NCBI GenBank assembly: GCA_034509755.1
Contig: CM067546.1
Coordinates: 32,882,383 to 32,946,382, forward strand
Reading direction: 5' to 3'
DNA length: 64,000 nt
Source of the DNA: Anisodus tanguticus
Lineage: Eukaryota > Streptophyta > Magnoliopsida > Solanales > Solanaceae
Part shown: in pieces, positions 20,380 through 31,459 of the stretch
How positions within the stretch are numbered: the stretch's first letter is position 1
How the letters are laid out: the number at the start of each line of letters is the position of its first letter
Notes under the pieces: model-generated
What the model was told of the DNA's origin: nothing
Databases searched by the model: none
What the model saw: the letters and a program-made list of their open reading frames with translations, nothing else
Translations under genes and position numbers: made by a program

Positions 20380-21186
20380 TTTAAAAAATATGTTAAATTA
20401 TCGTTTTCTGCATCCACAAATTATACTTTACTACCTTTCGATACCATACATAGTGATTTGTGGGTGTCCCCTATTTTAAGTATGGTTGGCCATCTATATT
20501 ATGTGTTGTTTTTGGACGATTATTCCAACTTTCTATGGACTTTTCTAATTGGCAATAAATCACAGGTCTACCCCATTTTTTCCTCATTTAGTGCTCTCGT
20601 AAAAACACAAATTGAAAAGAACATTAAATATTTTCAATGTGACAATGGCAGGGAATTCAATAATAATCAATTCAAACAGTTTTGCTCTAATAACGGTCTT
20701 AACTTTCCTTTTTCATGCCCTCACACCTCCTCCCAAAATGGTAAGACCGAACGAAAAATCCGAACCATAAACAACCTAATTCGTGCCCTACTTTCGCACG
20801 CCTCAATTCCCCCTCAATTCTGGAATTACGCACTCTCTATGGCCACCTGTCTCCTAAACATAATCCCAAACAAGTCTCTAGCTCAACGGTCGCCCACTCA
20901 AGTTCTGTTTTGTATGAACCTCTCTTACCAACACTTGCGTATCTTTGGATGTCTCTGTTATCCTCTACATCCGACCACTCACAAACTCCAACCCCGATCT
21001 TCTCCGTGTGTGTTTCTGGGTTACCTTACCAATCATCGCGGTTACTCATACTATGATTTGTCAAGACATAAAAATATTATTTCACGTCATGTCCAATTTG
21101 ATGAGTCTCAATTTCCCTTTACCTCCATAAACTCGCTACCTCGACATTCCTATGATTTCCTAGATGATGGCATGAACCTCTTCTAA
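20380..21186 (+). pseudogene. Copia integrase, largely open (element A)
   Basis: The frame 20458-21186 covers the catalytic core: DDYSNFLWTF, FQCDNGREFNNN with the second catalytic Asp, and QNGKTERKIRTIN with the catalytic Glu region, followed by the C-terminal CVFLGYLTNHRGYSYYDLS block. The first Asp lies just before the open frame in the HSDLW motif at about 20451. The core is one of the better preserved parts of this family in the window, although the element as a whole is dead. Element C contains a close relative at 45530-46200. Confidence 0.85.
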
Positions 21187-21469
21187 TTTATCATTTACAT
21201 AGTCCGTCGTCCTAGATCCCGACACCTGCTCTCACCCTGGATAGTCTGGGATACACTGCCTACCCGGTTTTGCCGACAGTGGCTCGAAACAGTCTGCTTC
21301 ATGTGATTCCGCAGCCACCTCTCGGCAAACCAAGCATCGGCCAGCCGGTCCCATTACCCCTACCTTTTCTCCTCTTCTCGGCAGTCCTGCGACACAACCC
21401 CCTCCCATCCTGCATCCCGAGACACGCTCTCAGACCATGGAAACACGTGCCATGCATGGAATTCATAAA

Positions 21470-21680
21470 CTTAAACGACTGTTGAACCTATCCATTTCAG
21501 TTGTCTCTTCCCCTGTCCCTCGAAATATGAAGAATTCCTTGTCGACCCTAATTGGAAAGCCGCAATGATTGACGAATATAATGCTTTTATTGATAATAAG
21601 ATGTGGGACCTAGTACCTCGTTCACCTGATGTTAACGTTATTCGTTCTATGTAGATTTTTAGACATAAAAATAAATATGT
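21470..21680 (+). pseudogene. Copia reverse transcriptase, first part only (element A)
   Basis: Text equivalent to KRLLNLSISVV and the NWKAAMIDEYNA block of element C is present, with a frameshift at about 21535 and a stop in the MWIF-type motif. The similarity ends at about 21670-21680, where the sequence passes into the antisense of element B RNase H. Confidence 0.75.
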
Positions 21681-21689
21681 TGCCAATGT

Positions 21690-22853
21690 GATAATTGCAC
21701 TAACATTATCACAATAAATTAATGTTGCCTTCGGAATCAGACAGTTGAGCTCTAAAAGAAGGTTCCGTAGCCAACAAGATTCAGACACCACATTGGCAAA
21801 TCCTCGGTATTTTGCTTCGGCACTGGATCTAGACAACGTCGCTTGCCGTTTTGAGGACTAAGATACCAAATTATACCAAGAAATATACAATAATCAGACG
21901 TGGAGTGTCTGGTATCCGGATCCCCAATCGACATTTGTGTATGAAATAAGAGTGATTGTCGAAGACGGATATAAATGCAAGCCAAGATCGAGAGTGCCCT
22001 GAATATAACGCACAATGCGTTTGAGAGCATGCATGTGATCCTCAATCGGGTTATGCATGAATAGACAAACTTGTTGTATTGCATAAGAGATGTCGGGCCT
22101 CGTGAAGGTGATATATTGCAGGGCCCCTGTAAGGCTGCGGTAATGTGATGGATCAACATTTGGCTTGCTGGAAGAAGCACTCAATTTCAGTTTAGTATCA
22201 ACCGAAGTAGTGGATGGCTTACACGACGATGTGCTAGATATTTCATAGCAAACTCAAAGTCAAACAGTGACATGATAGACTTGCAAAGAGCATCAGATGA
22301 GGCAGTTAATGTAATATCATCCATATACAAAAGAATGTAAGCAATAACATTACCCTGACGGTATATGAATAGAGAAAAATGACCTGCTATTAGAAAACTC
22401 AATATGTGAAACATAATATGCAAACCTCTTGTACCAGGCCCTAGGAGCTTGTTTGAGCCCATACAATGATTTCTTCAGCAGGCACACATGATTAGAATAA
22501 GTAGGGTCTCTATACCCCATGGACTGATACATATACATTGTTTCATTGAGGTCTTCATGCAGGAAGGCATTTTTGACATCAAGTTGATAAAGTGGCCATG
22601 CTGCCAGAGTAAGGACCGTTCTGATAGTTGCTGATTTGACCACCGAATTGAGAGTCTCACCGCAATCCACACCAACATGTTGAGTCTTCCCATCACCTAC
22701 AAGACGGACTTTGTGCATCTCAAAAGTACCATCAAATTTTTCTTTATGACTAAAAATCCACATAGACTGAATCACATTAACATCAGGGGGATAGGGCACC
22801 AAATCCCACGTCCTATTATTAATAAGAACATTAAATTCATCATCCATAGCCAT
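21690..22853 (-). pseudogene. Copia reverse transcriptase and partial RNase H (element B)
   Basis: RT starts near 22853 (MAMDDEFNVLINNRTWDLV), continues through LDVKNAFLHEDLNETMYMYQ and LLKKSLYGLKQAPRAWYKRF, and carries the catalytic box as LLYMDDITL near 22320 (YMDD, a frequent variant of YVDD). A frame break lies near 22400. The connecting part (SLTGALQYITFTRPDISYAI) and RNase H (SRSSAEAKYRGFANVVSES) follow, then the domain is cut at about 21690. Confidence 0.85.
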
Positions 22854-23181
22854 TTTTCAATTCGGGTCATTAAGGACAAATACAAGATTACGGGGCAACG
22901 GTGACTTAGTAACATGGATGTGAAAACCATATTTTTTGTTTGGCTTAAAAATCCCGTGTTGACTACGAGTGACAGGATATTGGACCGGAATTGGATTTGG
23001 GCCAGATGAGAATGACGGACTGCCCGGCAGTGATTGGATTGTCGGGCAGTGGGCTAGCGGACGATGGGCTGCTCGAGCCTGAAGGTGGGTTGAGACCCAA
23101 CGAACTGCCAGCCACTAGGCCTCTTGACATTGGACTACCAACGAGAGGCTCAACTGGGCCAACAACCGCTGGGGTCGGTAA

Positions 23182-24239
23182 TTAGGCCGAGACACCAGGA
23201 AAAATTGGGCATGTTTGGGAGGCCAATTTATGGATCAAATATGGGGGTATGCTATCGTCAAGAAATTCATAGGTAGGAGACCCGGAATAATGTAATTTTG
23301 AAAAAGGGAAATTTGTTTCATCAAAAATTACGTGACGATTTATGATGATTTTATTAGAGGATAAGTCGAAACATTTGTAACCACGATGATTTGACGGATA
23401 TCCCAAAAAAATACATGAAGTGAACTGGGGTTGAAGTTTATTGATGGTAGTAGAAGGAAAAAGAGGATAGCATAAGCACCCAATAACCCGTAAATGAGAA
23501 TATGATGGGTCCCTTAGGTATAAGTTTTGAGAGGCGATTCGTAGGCTATTTGTTTGCTCGAAAGTATGTTCAAAATATAGGTTGTCATTTGTAACGCATG
23601 GTGACAAAAGGATGGTGGTAGAGAGACATGGGCAAGTAAGGTTCTAACAATGTTGTTAATTGTTCGAATTTTGCTTTCTGCTTATTCATTTTGAGATGAT
23701 GTATGTGGACACGAGAGACGAAACGACAAACCATTAGTTTTGCAAAAATCCCAAAATTGCCCATTATCAAATTCTCTACCATTATCACACTGAATATCTT
23801 TAATGGCCCGTTCAAAATTGAGTGCAGATGTATGCTCTAAAGGATAGAAATATGGAAAAAACTTGTGACTTTTTAGACAAAGAAAACATCCACAAAATAT
23901 TAGAGTAATCATCCAACAAAAGAAGATAATATCTATGGCATGAACGGGAGATGTCCAAATATCACTATGAATATTATCAAATGGCATAACAGTACGAGAA
24001 TTAGAAGCAACAAAAGGCAACTTAACATATTTTCCAAGAGAACAAGAGCGACAAACATGAGAATTACGAGTTCTAGTCCACTCAAAAAAATTGTTTTGTT
24101 TAAGGGAAGCAAAAACAGGTGTTCCCGGATGACCCAAACGTTCATGCTGTAAAGAAGGAGCTAAAGCTGCAAAAGTGGATGGTAATGTGGCTTTGATGTG
24201 TGGTTGTGGTGATTGGATAAATCTCTCCCCGACTATCAC
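23182..24239 (-). pseudogene. Copia integrase (element B), several frame breaks
   Basis: The zinc-binding part HERLGHPGTPVFASL and CRSCSLGKYVKLPF is intact (24239 leftwards), as is the first catalytic Asp motif IHSDIWTSPV. The core continues with IQCDNGREFDNGQF, then a stop just after the HTSSQNE motif that carries the catalytic Glu region. The C-terminal part (23182-23607) holds CIFLGYPSNHRGYKCFDLSS. About three frame changes are needed to join the parts, so no functional protein is possible. Confidence 0.83.
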
Positions 24240-24738
24240 ATCTCATTAGATAAATCCCCATATGAAAATCCTTCATGGAAAATCCAAAAGGATCAAATTT
24301 AACAGAAACCCAATTATCAGTAGTGAATTTTCTAACTGAAATCAAGTTTTTAATTAATTGAACAGCGTCAAAGACATTTTTAAAAATTAACGGTGGGTAC
24401 GGGGGAGAAAAATTTGTAGTACCATAACCTCGAATTGGAATTGAATGACCATTTCCAATAATTATACCACGATTATTGCTCAAATTAAAATAGGACGAGA
24501 GAATACCTTGGGAGGACGTCATATGAGACGTTGCACCGATGTCTATGTACCAATTTGCGTCTGGTGGAGTAAGCCCAAAAGTATGCATCGCAACCTCGAT
24601 ATCTGTCGGGGACGCCACTACCGAGTGGGCCTGCTGCCACTCGTTCGGCAGTGGCCCAAGAATACCTGGTTGCTGCTGGGTCGCTGGCTGTAACTTAGGC
24701 CTTGCCCAGTTACCGGCTGGATAAAGGCAGGGCGGCAC
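24142..24738 (-). pseudogene. Copia protease and pre-integrase (element B)
   Basis: The protease motif reads WYIDIGATSHMTSSQG: the catalytic Asp is kept, but the Thr/Ser of the DTG/DSG triad is Ile, which should damage activity. Downstream are IIIGNGHSIPIRGYG and the pre-integrase stretch FSMKDFHMGIYLMRCDSRGE. The frame overlaps the start of the integrase zinc-binding block in another frame, so a shift lies near 24200. Confidence 0.83.
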
Positions 24739-25615
24739 GTGCCAAGGCCACTGCCAAGCCCATGATGTCGGCCCACTGCCCCATAGTGCCCTCGGGTGTC
24801 ACTGGGCTGGCGGTTGCTGCTAGCCGCTACCTCTGCCGCCTCCTCCGCCACGATGGTGGTCGCTTCCCTTTCCACCACCGCGGCCACCGCCACGGTTTTT
24901 GCCTCCATTATCGCTATTTCGTCCCTTTTGGGCATGGTTTGGCAAGTTTTCAAATTGTGTAGAAGTCTCATCGGACGGAATTCGACACGATGGTTGACTT
25001 ATTGGCAAAGCCCGCTTCTTCGAGAATGAGCATAGAGCGGGCTTGGTAAAATGGTGAAAGAGGATTGCTTTGGCGGATGAGCGTACCCACTCCACTATAT
25101 GAGTCGGTGAGGCCGACAACTAGTTGTAAAACAAGTCGATTGTTAGTTACCAGCTCGCCGACGTTCTTGAGTTGGTCCAACAACACCTTGAGCCATTGAC
25201 AATATGTGGATGCATTGGAAAAATACTCCATGTCGGTGGTGGAGAATTCTTGCTTAAGAGTAACGGCCCCGGAATTTATGTTGTCTTTGAATATGTCGCG
25301 TAAGCGATCCCAAGCCTCCATCGTCGTAGAGCCAGGTTCAATAATTGTATGCAGCAAATCGCTAGAAATAGTGGCATAAATCAACTAAAGAACTGTTAAC
25401 CATAATTCTCTTTCATCGTCGGTTTTCGAAACCTTCTCCTTGCCTTTTTCCGGCGGAATCATGTGATGAATAACCCGGTGGGAGCGGAAGTGAATCTTGA
25501 AGAGCTCCGCCCACGTTGCATAATGGACATTTTCTATCTCAAGAGTGATGAAAACATGGGATTTAATGTTTGAAACTGTGAGGGCCGGATCAAAAGAGGA
25601 TTTCGAGTCAGACAT
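24618..25615 (-). pseudogene. Copia gag (element B), interrupted
   Basis: The ATG at 25615 starts with a DPALTVSNIKS motif as in elements D and C. One stop near 25385 interrupts the UBN2-type gag domain, which continues with [29 protein letters not shown] and [16 protein letters not shown] Gly/Arg-rich tail follows (24820-24970), in more than one frame. No complete CCHC knuckle is seen. Confidence 0.8.
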
Positions 25616-25656
25616 GACTGACGGGGAGAAGGGTGGTGGTTGGCGGCAAAAGAAGA

Positions 25657-25670
25657 GGGGGGGGGGGGGG
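25657..25670 (+). repeat. Poly(G) tract, 14 bases
   Basis: An uninterrupted run of 14 G in the leader between gag start and LTR of element B, C-rich in element sense. Length could be affected by sequencing error. Confidence 0.8.
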
Positions 25671-25729
25671 TATGGTCACAAGGAAGTAGGGTTAAGGTTT
25701 CATGAACTTTTCCTAGCCTGTTGATACCA

Positions 25730-25901
25730 TGTAAGAAATATTCTTCCTTGATTATTTCATTCCAAAATCATAGTACATGTACTAAAATATAAACCTAATC
25801 CTAAGCTACAATTACGGTAAGAAATAACTACAATATACATTTACCATATACATAATATATATAATTATGACTAATATAATTTTCATAATCTATCATTCAC
25901 A
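25730..25901 (-). repeat. 5' LTR of element B
   Basis: On the minus strand the segment begins TGTGAATGATAG at 25901 and ends ATATTTCTTACA at 25730, followed directly by TGGTATCAACAGG, which matches the start of the initiator-Met tRNA primer site (TGGTATCA). Length is about 172 bp. Its last part (AATCAAGGAAGAATATTTCTT) resembles the LTR end of element C. The outer boundary is inferred from TG only, because the 3' LTR is missing. Confidence 0.65.
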
Positions 25902-27171
25902 CCATTTTAAATTTTACGGCTACTTAGTTGAATTACATAAATCAATCACTACGTGGGAACAATTTTAAAAGTCTGCTGTATTTTTCTGTTTATTATAAAT
26001 TAATTAGCTTTTGGAAAAAAGGGACAAGTTTTATGCGTTCAGCAGACGTTAAGAGCCAGCAAAATCATGCTTTTGGGGGGGGGGGGGGGGGGGGGGATTA
26101 TGGTGCAATTTTAATACTGGAGAATTAACTAAAGGTGTACTAATCATGGAGAATTAATTATATATAGCTTCCTTAGGACTTAGCTCATCTCCATTACACT
26201 CTCTCCATTTCCTCACTTGTCTTTTTTGATTTTAAAGGCTTAGATTAACTTAACTTAAGCAACTATATTAACTACAGTTAACTTTTACTTTGGGGAAAAA
26301 TTACTCTCCAGAAAAATCTCAACTTCCAAAAATTTAGGAACCCATTAATATCATTGTATTCAATCATATTTTTTACACCCATATATAATATTCATCTCAA
26401 TAAATGAGATTATTATGTACGTAAAGAGTAGTTATGTATTTATTTTCCTTTTAACCAAAAAATTATATTATAGATCTCCTACAATTCTCATTCTTGCAAT
26501 CTATCTCTGTAATTTACAATTAAAACATAGATATTGAATCTAAATGTTGACAAAAAAAATAATTTGAATCTAAATAAAAAATGATTAATTAACAGTTTGG
26601 AGGTGGAAGTAGAATAATCAAAATCGTTTATATAGAGGAGAGGAAGAGAAGTTGATACGTTTAGCTAATATTGGGTGCATAATTCCATCTCATTAAATAA
26701 TATGATATTCGAATTTAAACATATAAATAAAAAGAACTGATAATAAATAAACACATAAAAAAATCAAAGCTAACCGTTGCCAAAATTTGAGGGGTTGGAG
26801 ATTTTCTTACCAAAGTTAGGAGTGCATTCTTAAAATTTATCTTATTAACTATGGTTAATATGCTTGCTTACGCCTTTAAAATTTAAAATAGATAAGCGTC
26901 AATCATCTAAAAATGTAATTGAAGAAAAAGAGAGGAGATACAATAGAGATGAGCCAAATCCGCTTTGAAAGAAACAGAGAAGAAAGTTAATTAAATCCAT
27001 ACGAAAGGGCAGGTCAAGGGTGTGACGAGGATAATCACTTTTTTTAAAAACTATTATTTTAAAGAAAGGAGTGATGAGTTAGGTTGACTCTACATGTATA
27101 TTAAGATTAAAAGGTAATTATATGATATAAGATAACATAAAATTTTAATTAATTTCATAATAACAGGTGAT
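25902..27171. other. AT-rich intergenic region between elements B and E
   Basis: Apart from the 22-base G tract no coding region, RNA gene or clear transposon terminus is seen. The final bases CAGTG (27172-27176) are the left target-site duplication of element E. Confidence 0.6.
26075..26096 (+). repeat. Poly(G) tract, 22 bases
   Basis: An uninterrupted run of 22 G in otherwise AT-rich intergenic DNA, preceded by CTTTT. It could form G-quadruplex structure. Homopolymers of this length are also prone to assembly error. Confidence 0.8.
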
Positions 27172-27176
27172 CAGTG

Positions 27177-28745
27177 TGAAAGTATATTTATGTCCTAACG
27201 AAAATCTGTATTAGAACAAATGTACTTTATAAACATTCATATTATTATTAATAGAGATTAATATTTTAGCATTTGCAATTATTGAATTATTATTTGACTG
27301 TTTGTGATTATTCATTAATATGCATCCCTTGAGCTTATGCTGTCATTAATAGAGTGAGATATTTTATGATAGAGCGTAACTCTTAAAATAGTCTCGACTA
27401 ATGATCATCGAGAATGGGATATCGATGATATATGATAAGTCGACATGTGATCTGCATCACATCCTTATAGGATGTAGTATGTCTCACCTGCTACGAGTAA
27501 TGATTACTCGTGATGGACATATGGATACTTTGGAAGTATTGGTATACCATGTTGATAAACTGTTTGTTATACTTGTCTAACGTATGATCAACGTGTGGGC
27601 CTTATCTACAAAGTAATGTACTTTGATCCCTTCCTAAGCTCAAATGCCTTGTAGGTTAAGATACAACTTGTATTGGGTACATTGCGGTGTGGATTGAAGG
27701 TGGTAGTTGAGCCAAGATTAGGATTCATTCCTCGAATGTATGTTCGAGAGAACACTCATATTCTCAGTGATATTAGGTTGACTAAGTCGTTGGCCAACGC
27801 AATAGACATATTTAGAATATGGTCTAGTCGTCGACTAATATAGATGAGATACAATGATTAAGCCATTTGGATAGACACTTGACAAATCCTAAGCTTGATC
27901 GGGTGTGTCGTGAATGAAAGGATTATATCTTACCACATAAAGGTTAAGTTTACTGGATTCGCGTAAACGTACTTCACATATTGAGCTCGTCTTCCGGCGT
28001 CGTCTAGGAGTTCCGTGTAGACCTTAATTTGATTAATGTCAATATGAGAAGGCATGTAGGGTCACACTATGTCGATTGTCCGTTTCGATCTAAGGATGTA
28101 TTGAGAGAGAGTAATTAAGATGTTCGATTTGGAATTGAGAAATTTAAATGAATAATGATTACATTAATTAAGTCAAAATTGGATTTTGGATTTAATTAAG
28201 AATGCACGAAAATTAAATCGAGGCAGTGCAACTGCACGTCGAGCGTCGCGGCGCCCATACCCTAGGGCCGCGGCGCAGTGCAGAATATCATCAAGCGCCG
28301 CGACGCCCATACCCTAGGGCCGCGGCGCCTCTGCGTCGATTTTGGGTCAGACCCAAGGTCAAACCCTAATTCGTTTTTTTACCTAATTTTCAACTATAAA
28401 TAGAGGCATTCATTTTCATTATTCAACAACTAATTTTCAGAATAACATTCTAAGCCTTAGAGACTTAGAATAAAATAATCTCTCGAACCTCTGCCGGATT
28501 TCCTAGCTTTCCGAAGGAGGAGTACATTAAAGCTTGGAGCTTGCAAATTGGAAGGGCAATCGCGTGTGCAACTAGCAGTAGATAAAGACTCCGGATAATA
28601 CTAACTTGTAAGTAAATGTTTTTATGTTACAAGTTTCATTGTTGTATAACCATACCAGAAATTATTGTTGGGGTAAGTAAGAAACAAAACTTTTAAACTT
28701 CAGCTGTGCCTTACTTATGTGATTTGTACCCAACAAAACCCTACA
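27177..28745 (+). repeat. 5' LTR of element E
   Basis: 1569 bp from TGAAAG to CCTACA. It contains a core promoter motif TATAAATA at 28395-28402, about 350 bp before the LTR end, so the transcript start is expected just after it. Two near-palindromic GC-rich units with CCATACCCTAGGGCCGCGGC occur at about 28245-28330. Compared with the 3' LTR it lacks about 36 bp after GATCAACGTGTGGG (about 27600). Confidence 0.95.
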
Positions 28746-28746
28746 G

Positions 28747-28758
28747 TGGTATCAGAGC
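28747..28758 (+). promoter_or_regulatory. Primer-binding site of element E
   Basis: TGGTATCAGAGC, complementary to the 3' end of initiator methionine tRNA as in most plant copia elements, begins one base after the LTR end. It primes minus-strand DNA synthesis. Confidence 0.9.
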
Positions 28759-30183
28759 ACAGACTGGTTTAATGATTATATAACATTTGAATAGAATAAT
28801 AATATGGGTTGAACATAAAAATGGATTAAAACGAAGTTTCTTGAAATCCTACGTATCTTGAACAAATGTTGACCTTTTGATGTTACCCTAATTATCTCCT
28901 ACGCTAACTCGAGGAAGTCATTCCAATCTAACTTGAACTAAGTCAAAGTGTGTTGTTCGGCTCATTGCACGGTGCACGGCTAAGAACGAGTAAGAACGGA
29001 TAATGGTCGAATGGGCGTTATTGATAATGGTGGGTGATGATTAAGGACATGTGAATTGATCCTTAAATTGGATTTAGGGGTTGAATGATTTTTTGAAAAT
29101 CAACACAGAAACGTTTGTTAGGACGTCGGCGCCGCGACACTAGCTAGGGTTTCAAGGCGGCGTCGCGGCTCCATGGTGGAGCATCGCTGCACTAATGCAA
29201 AATTCCAGAAGCCGAAAGGCTACTGCCTCAGTAGCGCCGCGACGCTGATCAATAGCATCGCGGCCCCATCGGTCCAGAAGTAAAAAAAAAATCAGAGTTC
29301 AGAATGTTTAACCCAAGATTATTATTATACAGTATATTATTTGTTAAGTATACTGTTTATGTGCTAAATGTCAAAATGTTTGTCATTTACATTTTTAGAA
29401 TAATGTCCTCTCAGGCGGCGCCCAGTGTTTGATTAAACCTTCTTCAATCATGCATATTGGGTTGACGGTTCCCAAACTATATGAGTTATTAGTTTTGCAT
29501 AATGTTAAAATGTCATATTGGATGTGGCATTAAAGTATTGATCTTGGTTAGAACCCTGTATTAAAATATTTTCCAAAACTTTAAATACAAGTCTAAATTA
29601 AACGCGTCATCAATTATAATCTTAGAGTGCAAAATCCTCTTCGGCAATACGAGTATTTATGCCAAAGCATTTGCTCTAAGTCTACGAGGACCTAGACTCT
29701 TTCATAGATGTGTTTTAACGTAAAAGCCAATGATAAACTTTTGTGGTATTTACACCAAAGTGTTTGCTCACAAAGGTCAAGTTTGCTTAGATACATAAAC
29801 GCAGTCGTGTAATGGGGTTGATTTGATTAGACAAATCTTGGCGCCAAAGTGTCGGACTAATCTAAGGACGCAAGATTAAATGTAATAATTTGATCAACCA
29901 AGAGTTGCGAATAAGTTTTGCAATTGGTTTAGAACCTACCAAGATATGTTGTTGAAGTTATCAGCCAAAGCAAACGTGGAGATAACATAGGCTTGGATCT
30001 TGACCCATTATGACCTAAAATAATGTAGGTCCGTATTCTATCATGGAGTCGTAGAAGTATGTTAAAATAGTGGGAGCTAATTAAACAAAAAGCCTTGTTG
30101 ATTAGCCTAAATGAATGTGTATAATAGGAAATAGATTTTGAATTTGATTTCCGATCTATCTAATTCTTCAGATTGTATAAAAG
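28759..30183 (+). other. Leader of element E between primer site and gag
   Basis: 1.4 kb without a meaningful open frame. Around 29120-29280 several GC-rich phrases (GGCGCCGCGACAC, GGCGGCGTCGCGGCTCC) recall the GC-rich units of the LTR. This region would carry the packaging signal. Nothing else is recognised. Confidence 0.6.
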
Positions 30184-31020
30184 ATGTCAAGTTTGTCATT
30201 GAAAATGTTGATTGAGATGAATAAATTTACTGGATCGAACTACCTTGACTGGTTAAGGAATTTGCGAATAGTGTTGAGATAGGAGAAAATTGAATACGTG
30301 TTGGACATAGTGTTCCCAACGGTCCCTGCGACAGATTCTGAAGAATATGCCTCATTTGACAAAGATGCTTACTAGAAACATCTAGATGATGCCACTTCGG
30401 CACAATGCGTGATGATGTCTTCCATGTCTATGGAACTTCAAAGACAACATGAGAACATGGGGCCCAATGAGATGCTCGAACACCTGAAGAGCCTCTATGA
30501 CTCTCAATCCCAGACAATTGAATATGAATTGTTAATAGAACTCTTCAAGTGTAAGCTCAATGAAGGGAGCCCGGTCTCGCAGCATGTGCTAAAGATGATA
30601 GGGCTGATATAGAGGCTTGCTTCGATTGGAACGAAGCTTGAAAAGAATGTCGCTACCACACTCATCCTAAACTCTCTCCCTCGTTCCTTTGAGAACTTCA
30701 TAGTGAACTTCAACATGAATGGAACGAAGTCAGCCTTGTCGGAGCTGCACAACATGCTCAAGACCTTTAAGTCCTCCACTTCCAAAGGCAAAGTTGTGCT
30801 CATGGTGAGCTCTTATAGCCGACCCAAGCCGAAAGGCAAGGATTGGCAGAAGAAGAAGGGCAAGGAAATCGCTGCGCCCACAGCTATGAAGCCCAGGGAA
30901 GTTGTGAAGAAGAAGGTGAACGCGACTAAGGATGAGTGTCTCAACTGCCATAGGAAGGGGCATTGGAAAAAGGACTACACGGCACCAGGAGGAGCAAAAA
31001 CACCAGGTGCTCCTGCCTTT
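30184..31020 (+). pseudogene. Copia gag of element E, with stops
   Basis: The ATG at 30184 begins MSSLSLKMLIEMNKFTGSNY, the classic start of a plant copia gag. In-frame stops interrupt it at about 30274 (LR*EKIEY), 30373 (DAY*KHL) and 30610 (GLI*RLA). The last part has a basic linker and the knuckle CLNCHRKGHWKKDY, in which the fourth ligand of the CX2CX4HX4C motif is Tyr instead of Cys. Gag would assemble the particle and bind RNA; this copy cannot. Confidence 0.88.
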
Positions 31021-31061
31021 GGTGGACAAGGTATGTACGTCATTGAAATAAATATGTCTAT

Positions 31062-31310
31062 AAACAACTCTCACTCCTGGGTATTGGATATCTCTTGTGG
31101 CTCACACATTTGTACAAATGTGCAGGGGCTAACTGATAGCAGGAAGGTTGGACTAAGAGAGGTAGACCTACGTGTTGGAAATGGAGCACGAGTGGATGCT
31201 GAGCACGTAGGGACTTATAGATTAAATTTACCTTCCAGCTATTGTTTAGTGTTAAATGATTGTTTTATGTTCCCTCGTTAACGAGGAATATTATTTCTAT
31301 CCCAGTGTTG
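31062..31310 (+). pseudogene. Copia aspartic protease of element E
   Basis: The active-site stretch reads WVLDISCGSHIC, where the family normally has a DTG or DSG triad; the Asp is kept but the following residues are altered. It continues in frame with gag (ORF 30703-31281), as expected for a single gag-pol polyprotein. The frame ends at 31281, and the FYVPSLTRNIISI motif that normally follows is read in another frame from 31260, so a frameshift is present. Confidence 0.82.
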
Positions 31311-31459
31311 GACATAGAGGGCTTTTCCTCGTATATTTTTAATGACAGTCACATACTGTCTTTTAATAATGTTATATATGGAACTGCTCCTCTTGTGGAT
31401 GGATTATATAGACTGAACTGTAGTCGAGAGATTTTCAATGTACAAAATAAATGAGCCAA

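Larger units (their letters stand above)
19330..21680 (+). mobile_element. Ty1/copia element A, deleted and 3'-truncated
   Basis: It begins with about 80 bp of the same LTR as element C (TGTAATAGAATATTTCCC at 19330), then jumps directly into the C-terminal part of gag (from about 19411), then protease, integrase and the first part of RT. The end, near 21680, is fused tail to tail with element B. RNase H and the 3' LTR are missing. Stops and shifts are present throughout. Confidence 0.85.
21681..25901 (-). mobile_element. Ty1/copia element B, 3'-truncated in RNase H
   Basis: Reading leftward from 25901: a short LTR, a primer-binding-like TGGTATCA, gag, protease, integrase, RT and the first part of RNase H, which stops at about 21681 within YCDNVSAI-TLAT. 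The 3' LTR is missing. Related to, but clearly diverged from, elements A, C and D. Stops and frameshifts affect all domains. Confidence 0.88.
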
